Assembly (NCBI GenBank): GCA_019187365.1
Contig: JABARE010000032.1
Coordinates: forward strand, 1-43,326
Reading direction: 5' to 3'
From: Saprospiraceae bacterium
GTDB taxonomy: Bacteria; Bacteroidota; Bacteroidia; Chitinophagales; Saprospiraceae
Length of the DNA stretch: 43,326 nucleotides
Part shown: positions 24,537-34,143 of the stretch, one piece after another
Numbering within the stretch: position 1 is the first letter of the stretch
How the letters are laid out: each line of letters opens with the position of its first letter
Position numbers and translations under genes: made by a program
Notes under the pieces: generated by a model
What the model saw: only the letters and a program-made list of their open reading frames with translations
Told to the model about the DNA's origin: nothing
The model's database searches: none

Positions 24537-26978
24537 ATGATAAAAAATTTTACCTTTCCCGCTTCATGGTCCCAAATGCGATGGGGTCTTACTGCCACTA
24601 CACTGCTTGCCTGCGCTTTGTTTAATACGGGCCAGGCGCAAACGTGGCAATCCTTTACACCGCCCTTCCGGGATACCCTGGGGATCTACGACATCATCGC
24701 AAAGGGATCTCAGACTGCGTGGTTTCTCGGTTTTCGTTTTGGGGAGGAGAATTCCGCACAAATCGCAGGCACCGTTGACGGAGGTGCCAGTTTTAATGTG
24801 GTGGACATTCCGATCGCGGGTGTTCCATACACCCCATGCATGGCCGTAACAGGCGATTCCACCCTGTACGTAATGGCTTTACAGGATTGGGGAAATGCGG
24901 TCACGTTGAAATCGACGGACGGCGGAAAGAACTGGGCGAATACCAAAACGCCCTGGGATCCGTCCGTGTCGTGGCCCGATTACATTCACGCTTTCTCCGA
25001 TTCTCTCATCCTGCAGATTGGAGATCCGCGGGATGGTGAATTTGAAATTTACAGTAGCAAAGATGCAGGGGCATCCTGGGCGCGAATCGACGGAGCCGAG
25101 ATTCCGGACCCGCGATCCGGAGAATTCGGATTCAACAATTGCGGCGATCAAGTTGGATCCCACATTTGGTTTGGCACCAACCAGGGAAGGCTCTACCATT
25201 CGGCCGACGAGGGAGCATCCTGGGATGCCATGCAAACACCGCTCGACGGCATCGGCGCACTTTCCTTCAGCGATGAGGATCATGGAATCGTCGTCGGCAT
25301 GTACGGAATTGCTGATTCGGTGCAAACCCTCGCATTCCACACCGAAGACGGTGGCCGCAACTGGACGGAACTCTCCATTCCCGTCGGAACGATTTACCAT
25401 TATTACGGAGTGCCTTATTATTTTAAAAACAGATCCGTCATCGTTGCCACGACCTACACCAATCCGCAGTTATTCGGCGTCAACCAGACCTGGGTCAGTT
25501 TCGATCGCGGCGCAAACTGGATCCTTTACAGCGAAGGAGAGATTGCTGGTTGGCCAGAATTTACATCCCCTCAGAATGGTTGGGCCGGAGAGTGGGGGCC
25601 GATCCTTCCCGGCGAACCAACTAAAGTTTTTAAGTACATTGGGCAGGCCCTGGTTCCTCCTTCGTCGAACATCTGGCAGGCTTTTGATCCCGGGTATACC
25701 CCGCCCAATCTGGGTTGTAGCGCCATCGAAGTTCTCAACCCGCAAACGGTGTGGGCATTGCATGCACATTATTCAGTGAACGACAGCCTGTATGGTTTTT
25801 TTGTCGACAGCCTCGTTCGAACGGCCCGCACAACCGATGGCGGTGCCTCCTGGCAAACGGGTTACGTTCCCGTTGGCAACCCCGCGTTCGTTGCCAATTT
25901 GTGCGCCATCGATGCACAGACCGCATGGGTTGCCGGAATTGACGCAAGCGGCGGCGGCAGCAAGATCCTCAAAACCGAAGACGGCGGACAGACCTGGAAG
26001 CATTTGACGACTGCACCCTGGGACCCCGTTGTGAGCTGGGTAAATTTTGTTCACTTCTGGTCCCCCGCAAAGGGTGTAACCATGGGAGATCCTCGCGACG
26101 GAGAATTTGAAATCTACCTAACCGGCAACGGCGGACAATTCTGGAGCCGCGTCCCCGGCGACAAGATCCCCGATCCGCTGCCTGGCGAATTTGGTTACAA
26201 CAACGATTTCGACGTACTCGGAAACACCATCTGGTTTGGCACCAACAAGGGAAGGGTCTTCCGCTCCGACAACGCCGGTGCATCCTGGCAGGTTTATGAT
26301 ACAGGACTTCCCGACGGGTCTCTTGAATTCGGCGACAACGGCCACGGCATTTTCAGTTACGTCGATTTTTCAAACAGCAAAACCGAACTGCGCATCAGCA
26401 GAGACCGCGGTGAAACCTGGACGGAACTGAACGGAATTCCGGAAGGAGGCAATATCAGAATGAATTCCCTCGAGTTTGTGCCCGGGTCAAATGTAATCGT
26501 CATGACGACGACGAATGCCAGCCTCCTCCATGGCCTGTTCAGAACCTGGATCAGCGCGGATGACGGAATGACCTGGAAAGAGATCGATCATTCCACCAAC
26601 ATCGGCTGGATGGAATTTTCAAGTCCTTCCGTTGGTTGGGGCGGGCAACCCCAGGTATTGAACGGCCCCAGCTACCTGTTCAAATACACGGGTTCGGTGC
26701 TCACCGGACTCCTGACGGCAAAAGCGCTTGAAATGGAAGTGCAGGCATGGCCCAATCCCGTCCATGAGCAGCTCCATCTGAGTTTTCGCGCACCCGAAGC
26801 AGAGGACTTTATCCTTTTGCTGAACGACGCACAGGGAAAACTCATCGAGCGGAGATTGTTGCGCGGCGTTAGCATGGCAACGGAAGTTCTTGAAACGCAA
26901 CACCTGCCTGCGGGCAACTACCATCTGACGGTAGCCTCGGCATCGGGCAGCAAAAGCCTGGCAATTATCGTGCATTAG
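24537..26978 (+). CDS. Secreted BNR/propeller protein with T9SS type A sorting domain
   Basis: An 813-residue protein with a signal peptide (about 1-34, ending GQAQ). It consists of two copies of a propeller-like unit of about 350 residues each, 36-377 and 378-735. Both copies carry TWQ/IWQ openings, GDPRDGEFEIY, an IWFGTN-GR segment, and repeated DGGxxW or GASW motifs like those of BNR/YCF48-type propellers. The end (about 738-813, from WPNPVHEQLHLSF) is a type A T9SS sorting domain, so the protein should cross the outer membrane and be anchored or released. It lies 85 bases after the broken sensor and ends before a strong terminator. An ATG 18 bases upstream is an alternative start. Ligand unknown. 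Confidence 0.88.
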   Translation: MIKNFTFPASWSQMRWGLTATTLLACALFNTGQAQTWQSFTPPFRDTLGIYDIIAKGSQTAWFLGFRFGEENSAQIAGTVDGGASFNVVDIPIAGVPYTPCMAVTGDSTLYVMALQDWGNAVTLKSTDGGKNWANTKTPWDPSVSWPDYIHAFSDSLILQIGDPRDGEFEIYSSKDAGASWARIDGAEIPDPRSGEFGFNNCGDQVGSHIWFGTNQGRLYHSADEGASWDAMQTPLDGIGALSFSDEDHGIVVGMYGIADSVQTLAFHTEDGGRNWTELSIPVGTIYHYYGVPYYFKNRSVIVATTYTNPQLFGVNQTWVSFDRGANWILYSEGEIAGWPEFTSPQNGWAGEWGPILPGEPTKVFKYIGQALVPPSSNIWQAFDPGYTPPNLGCSAIEVLNPQTVWALHAHYSVNDSLYGFFVDSLVRTARTTDGGASWQTGYVPVGNPAFVANLCAIDAQTAWVAGIDASGGGSKILKTEDGGQTWKHLTTAPWDPVVSWVNFVHFWSPAKGVTMGDPRDGEFEIYLTGNGGQFWSRVPGDKIPDPLPGEFGYNNDFDVLGNTIWFGTNKGRVFRSDNAGASWQVYDTGLPDGSLEFGDNGHGIFSYVDFSNSKTELRISRDRGETWTELNGIPEGGNIRMNSLEFVPGSNVIVMTTTNASLLHGLFRTWISADDGMTWKEIDHSTNIGWMEFSSPSVGWGGQPQVLNGPSYLFKYTGSVLTGLLTAKALEMEVQAWPNPVHEQLHLSFRAPEAEDFILLLNDAQGKLIERRLLRGVSMATEVLETQHLPAGNYHLTVASASGSKSLAIIVH

Positions 26979-26993
26979 GTTTTAATGAAAGGA

Positions 26994-27026
26994 CGGGTGC
27001 GCCTTCGCAGCGCACCCGCTTTTTTC
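26994..27026 (+). terminator. Rho-independent terminator
   Basis: Perfect 9-base-pair stem CGGGTGCGC / GCGCACCCG with a 7-base loop, followed by CTTTTTTC. It lies 16 bases after the stop of the propeller gene. Confidence 0.88.
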
Positions 27027-27165
27027 GTAGTGCAAATGAGAAGATTGCCAAATATAAAAACAGCGCTGTTTGAAAACGTTGTTTCACTTCCTTTTTTGCA
27101 ATCGCACACGTCACTGTAGAATCACCCTACATTCTGACCATCAACCAATCAAAAAAAGTTCAATC

Positions 27166-29622
27166 ATGTTAAAGAACCTGTTTACTCAAAAAATCATGAC
27201 AAAGCAGCTGTCGTCTGCTTCGTTTTTGGTCATCGCACTGGTGGCATTGACGCCGGACAGAGTATCTTCTCAGTGGACTCAAATGGGTGGTGATATAGAA
27301 GGGTCTCCAGCCTGGGTACAACTCGGTATTGCAAGTGCTGTTTCCGGAGACGGAAGCGTCGTTGCGGTGGGAATTCCAGGCGAACACGCCGGGGGATTTG
27401 AAAGGGGAAGAGTGAAAATCTACAAATGGCAGAATGGGGCCTGGACTAATTATGGCAACGCCATTGACGGCGACTCAGACCTTGAAGGGTTAGGCAATGC
27501 TGTTTCCCTTTCCTACGATGGAAACATTGTAGCGATCGGATCTCCTCCCTGCACGGCCATCCAAAACAGGATGGGTCGAGTGCGCGTCTTCCAGTATGTT
27601 AACGGGATTTGGGTAAAGATGGGCAGCAACATCGATGGTAAAACCGGATTTGACTATTTCGGTAGATCGATAGCCCTTTCCAATGATGGAAGCATCTTTG
27701 TGGCAGGGGCTCCGGGAGCAACGTGGGGAGCAAGTGTGGGTGCCGTTCGGGCATATCAGTTTAGCAACGGAGCATGGGTGCAATTGGGACTGGATGTCCC
27801 AGGAGAAAGCGCCGCTGAATATTTCGGACAATCCATTGCGTGTTCGTCTGACGGATTGACATTTGCGGCCGGATCTCCCTATAAGGGTCCAAATGGAAGG
27901 GGCAAAGTGCGCGTTTTTTCGCTGGTAAATGGCAATTGGATGCAAAAGGGTCAGGGAATAGAGGGAGAAGCGGATGGCGATTGGTTCGGAAGCGCTGTTG
28001 CGCTATCCGGCGATGGCAACAGACTTGCTGGTGGCGCTCCGCGCAACCAGGGATATAAGGGTCATGTGCGCGTTTACGAATACGCAAATGGAAGCTGGGC
28101 ACAAATGGGAGGGGACATCGACGGCGAAGCCCTCAGCGACGAAAGTGGATACGCGGTTGCCCTCAGCGACGACGGCACGCGCGTTGCCATTGGAGCACCC
28201 AAAAACGATGGATCTGCCACAGGTGCCGGGCACGTCAGGGTATTTAATTGGGAAAGTGGTACCTGGAGTCAGGTCGGAGCTGATATTGACGGCGAAGCCT
28301 GGGGTGATGCTTCCGGATTTTCGCTCGGTCTGTCGGATGACGGAACCACAGTGGTCATCGGGTCACCTGAAAGCGATGCAGGAGGTACCAACTCCGGTCA
28401 GGCAAGGGTCTACAATAACCCGCTTTGCGTACCGCCGGTCTTCAGCGATTGCCCCGCTTCAACAACCCTTAGTACCGATCCGGGGACCTGCAACAGCGTC
28501 CTCAACTACCTGGCTTCGGCGACGGGAACCCCACAGCCCGAAATGTCCTACCTGTTTACCGGAGCGACCATGACCGCCGGTGTGGGAACGGGCAGCCAGG
28601 TACCCCTGAATAAGGGACTTACGAACGTTAGTATTAAGGCAGAAAATCCCTGTGGTGCGGTCTATTGCAATTTTACCGTTCAGGTAAATGACCTTGAAAA
28701 GCCCGCGCTGAGCTGCCCTCCCAACATTTCGGTTCAGACCGGACAGGGTATGTGCGAAATGGAAGATGACGAAATATCACTGGGCAGCCCGGTAACTTCC
28801 GACAATTGCGGCCTGGCCGGCTCTCCTTCAAACAACGCACCCGCTGTTTATCCGGTAGGCATTACCCTCGTCAAGTGGACGGTTACTGACCAGTCCAACA
28901 ACAAGAGGAGCTGCAACCAAAAAGTGACGGTAGCACCTTATGAATGCGAAACTCCCACCAGCATTTATCATTTTGATGTAACCGAAAATTCGGCGCGGGT
29001 TGGATGGGACGATGGACTTTGTGCAACGCTTTACCAATTGCGGATACGACAGGAGGTGTCCCCTGGTGTTTGGGGCACATGGAGCTCCTGGGAAAACTCC
29101 AGTGGTCCGGGCAACGCACACCTGTTCGATGGATTGGCATCCAATGCGCTGAGCCATTACCAGGTGAAGAGCAGGTGCGCCAGCTATCATTCTGCTGTGG
29201 TCAGCGGATGGTTTACCACGCTGCCTTCGGGAGGGTCATTGCGACGGGAGCAAAACGGGCAACTTCGCATGCTGGATCCGGAATCTTTGCAAGGTGACCT
29301 TACAGAGAAAGGGGTTTCAGTTCATGCAGGATGGGAAAGTCAAATTTCCAATGGGAGCGGCCAGCAACCATTGCGCAGACCGGAAGTGGTCATTTATCCC
29401 AATCCGGCTGATGAAGTACTGCTGATCGAGACCACTCGCAACGACTGGAACCATGCGGAGTTGTTCATATTGGATGCATTCGGAAGGACAGCAGCGCATA
29501 TTGGCACCCTCGACCCGGAGGGCACTTGGCTGGTGGATGTTGCGGGCTTAACACCCGGCCAATATTGGCTTCGAATTATCGATGGCGACCAACATCTGCA
29601 AATGGAGATGATCAAGCGATGA
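27166..29622 (+). CDS. Secreted FG-GAP/HYR/FN3 protein with T9SS type A sorting domain
   Basis: An 818-residue surface protein. After the signal peptide come about seven FG-GAP-like repeats of some 55 residues (roughly 40-425), each with VALSDDG, an A-x-GAP or GSP stretch and VRVY. Then follow a Cys-rich stretch, an HYR-type domain (about 540-590, CPPNISVQTG to KWTVTDQSNN), a fibronectin-III-like domain (about 600-690) and the T9SS type A sorting domain (from VVIYPNPADEVLLIE, about 740). Such integrin-like propellers usually serve adhesion. The frame is open from 27070, but the ATG at 27166 was preferred because the earlier residues do not form a signal peptide. A copy of the dispersed palindrome is coding here (28617-28632, LTNVS). 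Confidence 0.88.
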   Translation: MLKNLFTQKIMTKQLSSASFLVIALVALTPDRVSSQWTQMGGDIEGSPAWVQLGIASAVSGDGSVVAVGIPGEHAGGFERGRVKIYKWQNGAWTNYGNAIDGDSDLEGLGNAVSLSYDGNIVAIGSPPCTAIQNRMGRVRVFQYVNGIWVKMGSNIDGKTGFDYFGRSIALSNDGSIFVAGAPGATWGASVGAVRAYQFSNGAWVQLGLDVPGESAAEYFGQSIACSSDGLTFAAGSPYKGPNGRGKVRVFSLVNGNWMQKGQGIEGEADGDWFGSAVALSGDGNRLAGGAPRNQGYKGHVRVYEYANGSWAQMGGDIDGEALSDESGYAVALSDDGTRVAIGAPKNDGSATGAGHVRVFNWESGTWSQVGADIDGEAWGDASGFSLGLSDDGTTVVIGSPESDAGGTNSGQARVYNNPLCVPPVFSDCPASTTLSTDPGTCNSVLNYLASATGTPQPEMSYLFTGATMTAGVGTGSQVPLNKGLTNVSIKAENPCGAVYCNFTVQVNDLEKPALSCPPNISVQTGQGMCEMEDDEISLGSPVTSDNCGLAGSPSNNAPAVYPVGITLVKWTVTDQSNNKRSCNQKVTVAPYECETPTSIYHFDVTENSARVGWDDGLCATLYQLRIRQEVSPGVWGTWSSWENSSGPGNAHLFDGLASNALSHYQVKSRCASYHSAVVSGWFTTLPSGGSLRREQNGQLRMLDPESLQGDLTEKGVSVHAGWESQISNGSGQQPLRRPEVVIYPNPADEVLLIETTRNDWNHAELFILDAFGRTAAHIGTLDPEGTWLVDVAGLTPGQYWLRIIDGDQHLQMEMIKR
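28617..28632. repeat. Dispersed palindrome, copy e
   Basis: ACTTACGAACGTTAGT lies inside the FG-GAP/HYR gene. The encoded LTNVS fits the local HYR-like pattern, so here the site may have been adapted to, or arisen within, coding sequence. Confidence 0.6.
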
Positions 29623-29755
29623 GGCTTGGGGAAAAGTCATGAGTTCATTTGGGATTATGTGCTGAAGGAGCATCTTTTTTGAGTGCTTGTTTATCCCAGG
29701 TAAATTGGCTTGTTACTGTTCTTTGTCGCAAAGAAAAGCAAGCAGGGAAAACTCG

Positions 29756-30481
29756 TCAAAAATCGCCGTTGAGCGACCAGTCGTATTCAAGGTAACGGAT
29801 GGAATACTCATTTGGTAAAACGGCCACTGGACCGTAGTTTTTCAGGAAGTGTTTTACGCCATCCTCGCCTCCGAAATCTGCAGCATACCATTGGAAGATC
29901 ATTGAGAGGCGGGCTTTGCGTTGACCGATAACATTGCGCAAGGTGTCTGCGAGAAAGGCGCGGCTTAGGTCCGTCAGTTGTTCATTCAGCCGGGAGCCTT
30001 CGTAGGCACGGTTGTGCAGCCGGGGGCAGGATAGGGCTGCGCACACCAGGGCGGCGTGGATCCGGGGATCCGGAAATAGCTTTCGCAAATGGTCATGCTC
30101 CACTGCATTGAGCGTGTATGGCCTTCCTTCTAGCTTGATAAAAGGCAGGTCCCAGGGACTGCCGGCTTTCCCGGGAGAAGGGGCAATGTCTTTGATGCTT
30201 TGGATTCCCGGATGGCGCAGGACCAGCAGCACCGTAAAGGCGTTGTAAGCGTTGATCCAGTATGCCATGGCATCCTCCCCCGTCCAATTCGTCTGGGGTA
30301 TTTGCCGTGAAAGTCCGTCGAGGTAGGTCTTTAGGCGGGCGCTGTCGCGGGTAAATCCACCGTAGTTGACCCATCCGTCGTTGTGCACATGCTCACGCAA
30401 AAGGGCATCCCATTCCTCATGCCTGGGAACCTGGGCAACTGCCGTCAACGCAAAAAAAAGGAGGAGTATCAATGATTGCAC
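29756..30481 (-). CDS. DUF547 family exported protein
   Basis: A DUF547 protein of about 241 residues, a family of unknown function whose core resembles papain/transglutaminase-type folds. Family marks are WINAYNAFTVLLVL (about residue 80), a SCPRLHNRAYEG segment near 155 with the conserved Cys, and the C-terminal FLKNYGP. The start is uncertain: the frame is open to 30958, but the region upstream of 30481 is antisense to the neighbouring gene. A GTG at 30481 yields the signal peptide QSLILLLFFALTAVAQ, so I chose it. It follows the MtfA-like gene by 22 bases and is probably co-transcribed with it. Confidence 0.82.
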   Translation of the reverse strand: MQSLILLLFFALTAVAQVPRHEEWDALLREHVHNDGWVNYGGFTRDSARLKTYLDGLSRQIPQTNWTGEDAMAYWINAYNAFTVLLVLRHPGIQSIKDIAPSPGKAGSPWDLPFIKLEGRPYTLNAVEHDHLRKLFPDPRIHAALVCAALSCPRLHNRAYEGSRLNEQLTDLSRAFLADTLRNVIGQRKARLSMIFQWYAADFGGEDGVKHFLKNYGPVAVLPNEYSIRYLEYDWSLNGDF

Positions 30482-30502
30482 TTTCAAAGAGGGAAATTTT
30501 AT

Positions 30503-30518
30503 ACTAACGAACGTTAGT
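30503..30518. repeat. Dispersed palindrome, copy f (across a stop codon)
   Basis: ACTAACGAACGTTAGT is a near-perfect palindrome. On the minus strand it encodes the last residues (TNVR) and the stop of the MtfA-like gene, and lies 22 bases before the DUF547 start. Confidence 0.7.
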
Positions 30519-31307
30519 TTGATAATGGGCAACGTAGCGGTCGGCCGCTTCGAGCACTCCGGGATGCAAAACAGCGCAGTAAACGGCGAGGGCGACGGGG
30601 AGCAGCGCAGTCTGTCCGAGGTATTGGCAAAGTGCGGCTTCTGTAGTACCCAGGACCTGGCAGCAGCTTGTAAGGACTTCGGTCTTGTTTGTTGGCCAAT
30701 GGTGTGGGACCGGGTAGAGGTTCGCAAAGACTTCTCCCCATTGGTAAAGTGCAATGTTGAAATGTTCGGAAGCCTGGTGATGGGCGGCCTCGAGCTGGGG
30801 GACCGCAAGGATGATGACCCCGTCGTCGTGCTCGGTTTCCGAAATATGCAGGTAATCCTGGTTTGGGCTCGGGAAAGGATGGTTGTAAAAGACGATGCGG
30901 CTGTAACGTCGCGCCTGGACGTTGTTGAACCCGAGACCGAGGTAGGCAGCTGGAGCAAGGGCCATGAGCTTCCATTCCCCCGGGATGTCCTGCTCTCCCA
31001 TGTGGATGAATTCCTTTTCGATCAGGTCGCGGGCAAGACCGCTTTCAGCTTGTTTCCTGGAGGCCGGATCCAGGTGGCCAAAGTACGGGGCAAATCGGTC
31101 CAGCCAGGCCTTCTCGTAAGCGCTCAGTACCGGAGGATGCCTTTCAAACCACCAGGCGTTTACCAAATCGCCCAATATGAAACTCGCCACCACCAGGGCG
31201 CCGGTGGGGAGGAGAACCCAAAGGCTGGATTCCTCCTGCTTGTTGGTCAGCCACAAGCTTAGCAGGAAGATCACCGCGCAAACAGTCTGCAATCGACGCG
31301 AAGGCAT
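30504..31307 (-). CDS. MtfA-like zinc peptidase homologue without HExxH
   Basis: A protein of 267 residues with two membrane segments near the N-terminus (about 8-22 and 30-48). The rest resembles the MtfA/M90 peptidase family: a WLDRFAPYFGHLD start, a KEFIHMG segment, LMALAPAAYLGLGF, and IVFYNHPFPSP. The metal-binding HEFAH of active members is missing; the matching place reads HHQASEHFNIALY. It is therefore probably a non-catalytic homologue. The ATG at 31307 was chosen over a TTG two codons earlier. A TACCTTTG box (31311-31318, minus strand) sits directly at this start and would imply an almost leaderless transcript. Confidence 0.65.
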   Translation of the reverse strand: MPSRRLQTVCAVIFLLSLWLTNKQEESSLWVLLPTGALVVASFILGDLVNAWWFERHPPVLSAYEKAWLDRFAPYFGHLDPASRKQAESGLARDLIEKEFIHMGEQDIPGEWKLMALAPAAYLGLGFNNVQARRYSRIVFYNHPFPSPNQDYLHISETEHDDGVIILAVPQLEAAHHQASEHFNIALYQWGEVFANLYPVPHHWPTNKTEVLTSCCQVLGTTEAALCQYLGQTALLPVALAVYCAVLHPGVLEAADRYVAHYQTNVR

Positions 31308-31502
31308 TTCCAAAGGTAGGCCTTTGTCGCCTGGAGAAGACGCCCTTTAACGAATCAGGGAGTGAGAGAGCGATCACTTACCCAATTTGTTTAATAATTC
31401 TGCCCCCTTCCGCGCTCGCTTTCCAGGAAAAGACCCCCGTTTTCATAGGACTGCGGAGTAAGCACATTATATCCAACGGCGCCACCCTCAAATCGACTGC
31501 CC

Positions 31503-31532
31503 TTGCGAATTTCAGTCAATCGACTATCTTTG
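31503..31532 (+). promoter_or_regulatory. Bacteroidota-type promoter for tRNA-Phe
   Basis: TTG at 31503-31505 and TATCTTTG at 31525-31532 are separated by 19 bases, which is the Bacteroidota sigma factor consensus (TTG, N19-21, TAnnTTTG). The tRNA begins 43 bases after the second box. Confidence 0.7.
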
Positions 31533-31574
31533 CTGCCCGTTTTGGCGCCTGAACCAAGGCTCCAAAGCAAATCC

Positions 31575-31647
<73 letters not shown>

Positions 31648-31671
31648 CGAATCCGGCATGGGTGTGGGTGT

Positions 31672-31691
31672 GAGTGTGTGTGTGTGTGTGT
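31672..31691. repeat. GT dinucleotide microsatellite
   Basis: About nine GT units follow the tRNA, with looser GTGTGGG sequence just before them. Such runs are prone to slippage; no gene is attached to this one. Confidence 0.85.
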
Positions 31692-31740
31692 AAGGAGAAA
31701 GCCACACGAAGTAGCATTTTCCTCCGCCGGCTTCTCTACC

Positions 31741-31796
31741 GCTGGCTGAGCGGAGTCGAAGCCAGCGGAGTCGAAGCCAGCGGAGTCGAAGCCAGC
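31741..31796. repeat. 15-base tandem repeat with REP-like hairpin
   Basis: GCGGAGTCGAAGCCA occurs three times in a row (31750-31794) plus two bases. The first unit is flanked by GCTGGCT and AGCCAGC, which form a 7-base-pair stem. The sequence CTGAGCGGAGTCGAAG is of a kind often dispersed between genes in Bacteroidota, so this looks like a REP element that expanded locally. Confidence 0.8.
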
Positions 31797-31890
31797 ATTT
31801 TCAATCCCCTTTTAGGCCGACCTTTTCCTGGAACGCTGCTATCCGACCTTTGTTTGTCAAGGTTTTTCTCGTTAATTTGTAGACAAATGG

Positions 31891-33108
31891 ATGAGGATGA
31901 AATTTTCAGAAATCAAAGCCCATTGCGAGGCGATGAGCGCTCTGAGCCGAGAAGTACTTGACGATTTTCTGCTCTATTACGTCGCCATTAAGGAAAATCT
32001 CGGACGTGAAGCCGATGCCCTGGAGAAGAAATACAAAAGAGTTGTCAGGACCTTGCCAGAGTCCTATCTCAAGTCTTTGAAGGCAGAATACATTGCACAC
32101 CGGATTTTTAGAAAGGGCGGGTACATCGCAAAATATTTGAACCGCCCGGAAATCAGAAACCTGCCTGGCGATCAATACTCATTTCTTGAGGTTCAGTCCA
32201 TGAAACCATGGCGTTACAGTTTTGCTGAGATCGTCCATAAACCTGCGGATGAGTTTTTTGAGATGCAAGACGCAATGACGGGTGAGCGATACCTGCTTTA
32301 TTCTCCCGGTATGAAAGCCACGGAGGCGGAATTTCACCCAACGATGTGGTTTATCCTGATCTCGTTCAACGGACAATGCTGGCAAACTTACGGTCTGATC
32401 ATACCGTTCAGAGATTTCACGGCAGACGATATCATTTTTTTTGCTTCTGAGCTGAATTCTTTTGCAGTAAACGAGGACTCAGTGATAAAAGAAGTAGAGC
32501 ACAATCCTTACCCATTCTTTATGTTGTTGTCAGCCGCAGTTTCTCCGGCAATCGTTGCCAGGGGACATCAAATCCTTCACTTGCAGGCGACCGATGTGGT
32601 GGGGCAACTTCCGGCAGAGAAGCTCCAAAGGCAATTTTCGTCCGAAAGAAAGAAGGAACTCTTCCAGTTCACTCACGTGACAATGGGGGAATTCCCCCAC
32701 TATGCCATTGCATATTATAACGAACAGAATGGAGACCTCCATCGGACCGCTATGACCGAAGCAGGATTTGCAGAGCTGACAAAAGCATTTCAAGGGGCAG
32801 GCTGTGATCTCAGCGAGGAAGCCGACGTGGCAGTGTCGCTGGCTATGCTGTCGACCGCAGAAACGATTTTGAACAAAAAAATCACCCTCAACCCGTATGC
32901 GGAGTTATTCAGAAAAAATAAAGGTGGTGGCGATTCGGAAGAAATCGAAAAATTAAACCATTTCATGGAACTTGCTGCGTCATGTTACAACAATAAAAAA
33001 GATCCGGACATTTCTAAAATCGCAGCAGAAGCTGGAATTGACAAGGAGACCGCATGGAGGGTCTGGGAACAGGTCATAGGAAAGCTGGACCCGCCAAAGA
33101 AAAAGTAA
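31891..33108 (+). CDS. Hypothetical protein, 405 residues
   Basis: No family is recognised. The protein has no signal peptide or membrane segment. The first 100 residues are mainly helical and basic, a mixed alpha/beta middle part contains YLLYSPGMKATEAEFHPTMW, and the last 70 residues are helical with IAAEAGIDKETAWRVWEQVI, which resembles a small helix-turn-helix. The frame is long and uninterrupted, and its base composition is lower in G+C than the core genes. It stands alone behind the tRNA and its repeats, a common site for acquired genes. ATGs at 31891 and 31897 are both possible starts. Confidence 0.7.
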   Translation: MRMKFSEIKAHCEAMSALSREVLDDFLLYYVAIKENLGREADALEKKYKRVVRTLPESYLKSLKAEYIAHRIFRKGGYIAKYLNRPEIRNLPGDQYSFLEVQSMKPWRYSFAEIVHKPADEFFEMQDAMTGERYLLYSPGMKATEAEFHPTMWFILISFNGQCWQTYGLIIPFRDFTADDIIFFASELNSFAVNEDSVIKEVEHNPYPFFMLLSAAVSPAIVARGHQILHLQATDVVGQLPAEKLQRQFSSERKKELFQFTHVTMGEFPHYAIAYYNEQNGDLHRTAMTEAGFAELTKAFQGAGCDLSEEADVAVSLAMLSTAETILNKKITLNPYAELFRKNKGGGDSEEIEKLNHFMELAASCYNNKKDPDISKIAAEAGIDKETAWRVWEQVIGKLDPPKKK

Positions 33109-33357
33109 AGGGCATCTCAGGCTCAACGTTCAGCGTCTTTTTAAGGCGATATCGCGTACCGATGGATCCATCATAAGCACAGAGCGGATACAGCCATGGA
33201 CTCTTCATCGCAATGGCGGAGACAGATGGCGTGATTCTTCAAAATCCAACCACAAAAGCAATAGCATTTTTGCCGGGATCCGGGAAAGAATTATCTTTAT
33301 AGGGTGAGGGCCGTAGAGTTATTCAACGGCCAATCTTTTTATACAAAATCAGACAAA

Positions 33358-34101
33358 ATGAAAAACGCATTTAACCTTCTTCTCACCGTAAGTTGTGTCC
33401 TTGCGCTTTCGTGTTCCAAAGACGACGACCCCGATCCTCCCTCCGGCGACGTGGACCTCGTCAAAACGCAGGTCATCGTCTTCGAGCAATCCGGAATTCC
33501 GGAACTCACCGTCAACTATTATTACGACGACCAGCGACGGTTGATGCGCAGCCTGTTCAGCTCGGGCGACAGCATCGTTTTCGAATACCTCAGCAGTCAG
33601 ATCATCGAGCGCAGTTACACCGGCCCCTTCAAGTATTCCGAGGTGAATTACTTCCTCGGCACGACCGGCCTCGTCGACTCTTCGGCCCGAAGCGACGGCC
33701 AGCTAACGACCGGCGTTCGCTACGATGGCGCCGGATACCGCGTGGAGCTGCGCGAATACGACGGCAGCAATGCCCTGGTGAGCCGGCAGGTGCATCAATA
33801 CACCGGGGGCAACGAGGTGGCATCCTATTCCTACGACGGCAACGGAAATCTCGATTACAGCCAGACCAACACCTACGACACGGGACACCAGAACAGCCTA
33901 AGCCATCCCGCCCAAGGGCAACCCTACCTCGGTAAGTCCTCGGCAAACGTCAACACCCAGGTCGTCCGCACCGACCACATCTCCAGCCAGTCGGAGACCT
34001 ATCTTTACGAATACGACTACGACTCCGGAGGCCGCATCGCCACGGTGCGTACGTTCATCGACTTGACGCTGGCTGCCACGCAGCACTTCAGCTACTATTG
34101 A
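33358..34101 (+). CDS. Lipoprotein with YD-like repeats
   Basis: A 247-residue protein with a lipoprotein signal (lipobox LALSC, Cys at about 18) followed by a run of acidic residues SKDDDPDPP, a common surface-lipoprotein export tag in Bacteroidota. The body has beta-rich repeats of the type YYYDDQRRLMRS, YSYDGNGNLDYS and YEYDYDSGGRIATV, like single YD/RHS units or DUF4595-type barrels. Function unknown. The ATG at 33358 was chosen over 33304 because it starts the signal. A TATCTTTA box at 33292-33299 is a near match to the promoter consensus. Confidence 0.78.
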   Translation: MKNAFNLLLTVSCVLALSCSKDDDPDPPSGDVDLVKTQVIVFEQSGIPELTVNYYYDDQRRLMRSLFSSGDSIVFEYLSSQIIERSYTGPFKYSEVNYFLGTTGLVDSSARSDGQLTTGVRYDGAGYRVELREYDGSNALVSRQVHQYTGGNEVASYSYDGNGNLDYSQTNTYDTGHQNSLSHPAQGQPYLGKSSANVNTQVVRTDHISSQSETYLYEYDYDSGGRIATVRTFIDLTLAATQHFSYY

Positions 34102-34143
34102 CACGCTCCGGGAGCAACCTGAACAGTATTCAGAAAACAAAAA

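Noticed and set aside
29719..29735. Stem TTCTTTG/CAAAGAA between the convergent genes, considered as a terminator.
   Set aside because: It is only seven weak pairs and is not followed by a T run on either strand.
31750..31796. Short repeats considered as a CRISPR array.
   Set aside because: The 15-base units are directly adjacent without spacers, and no cas gene is near.
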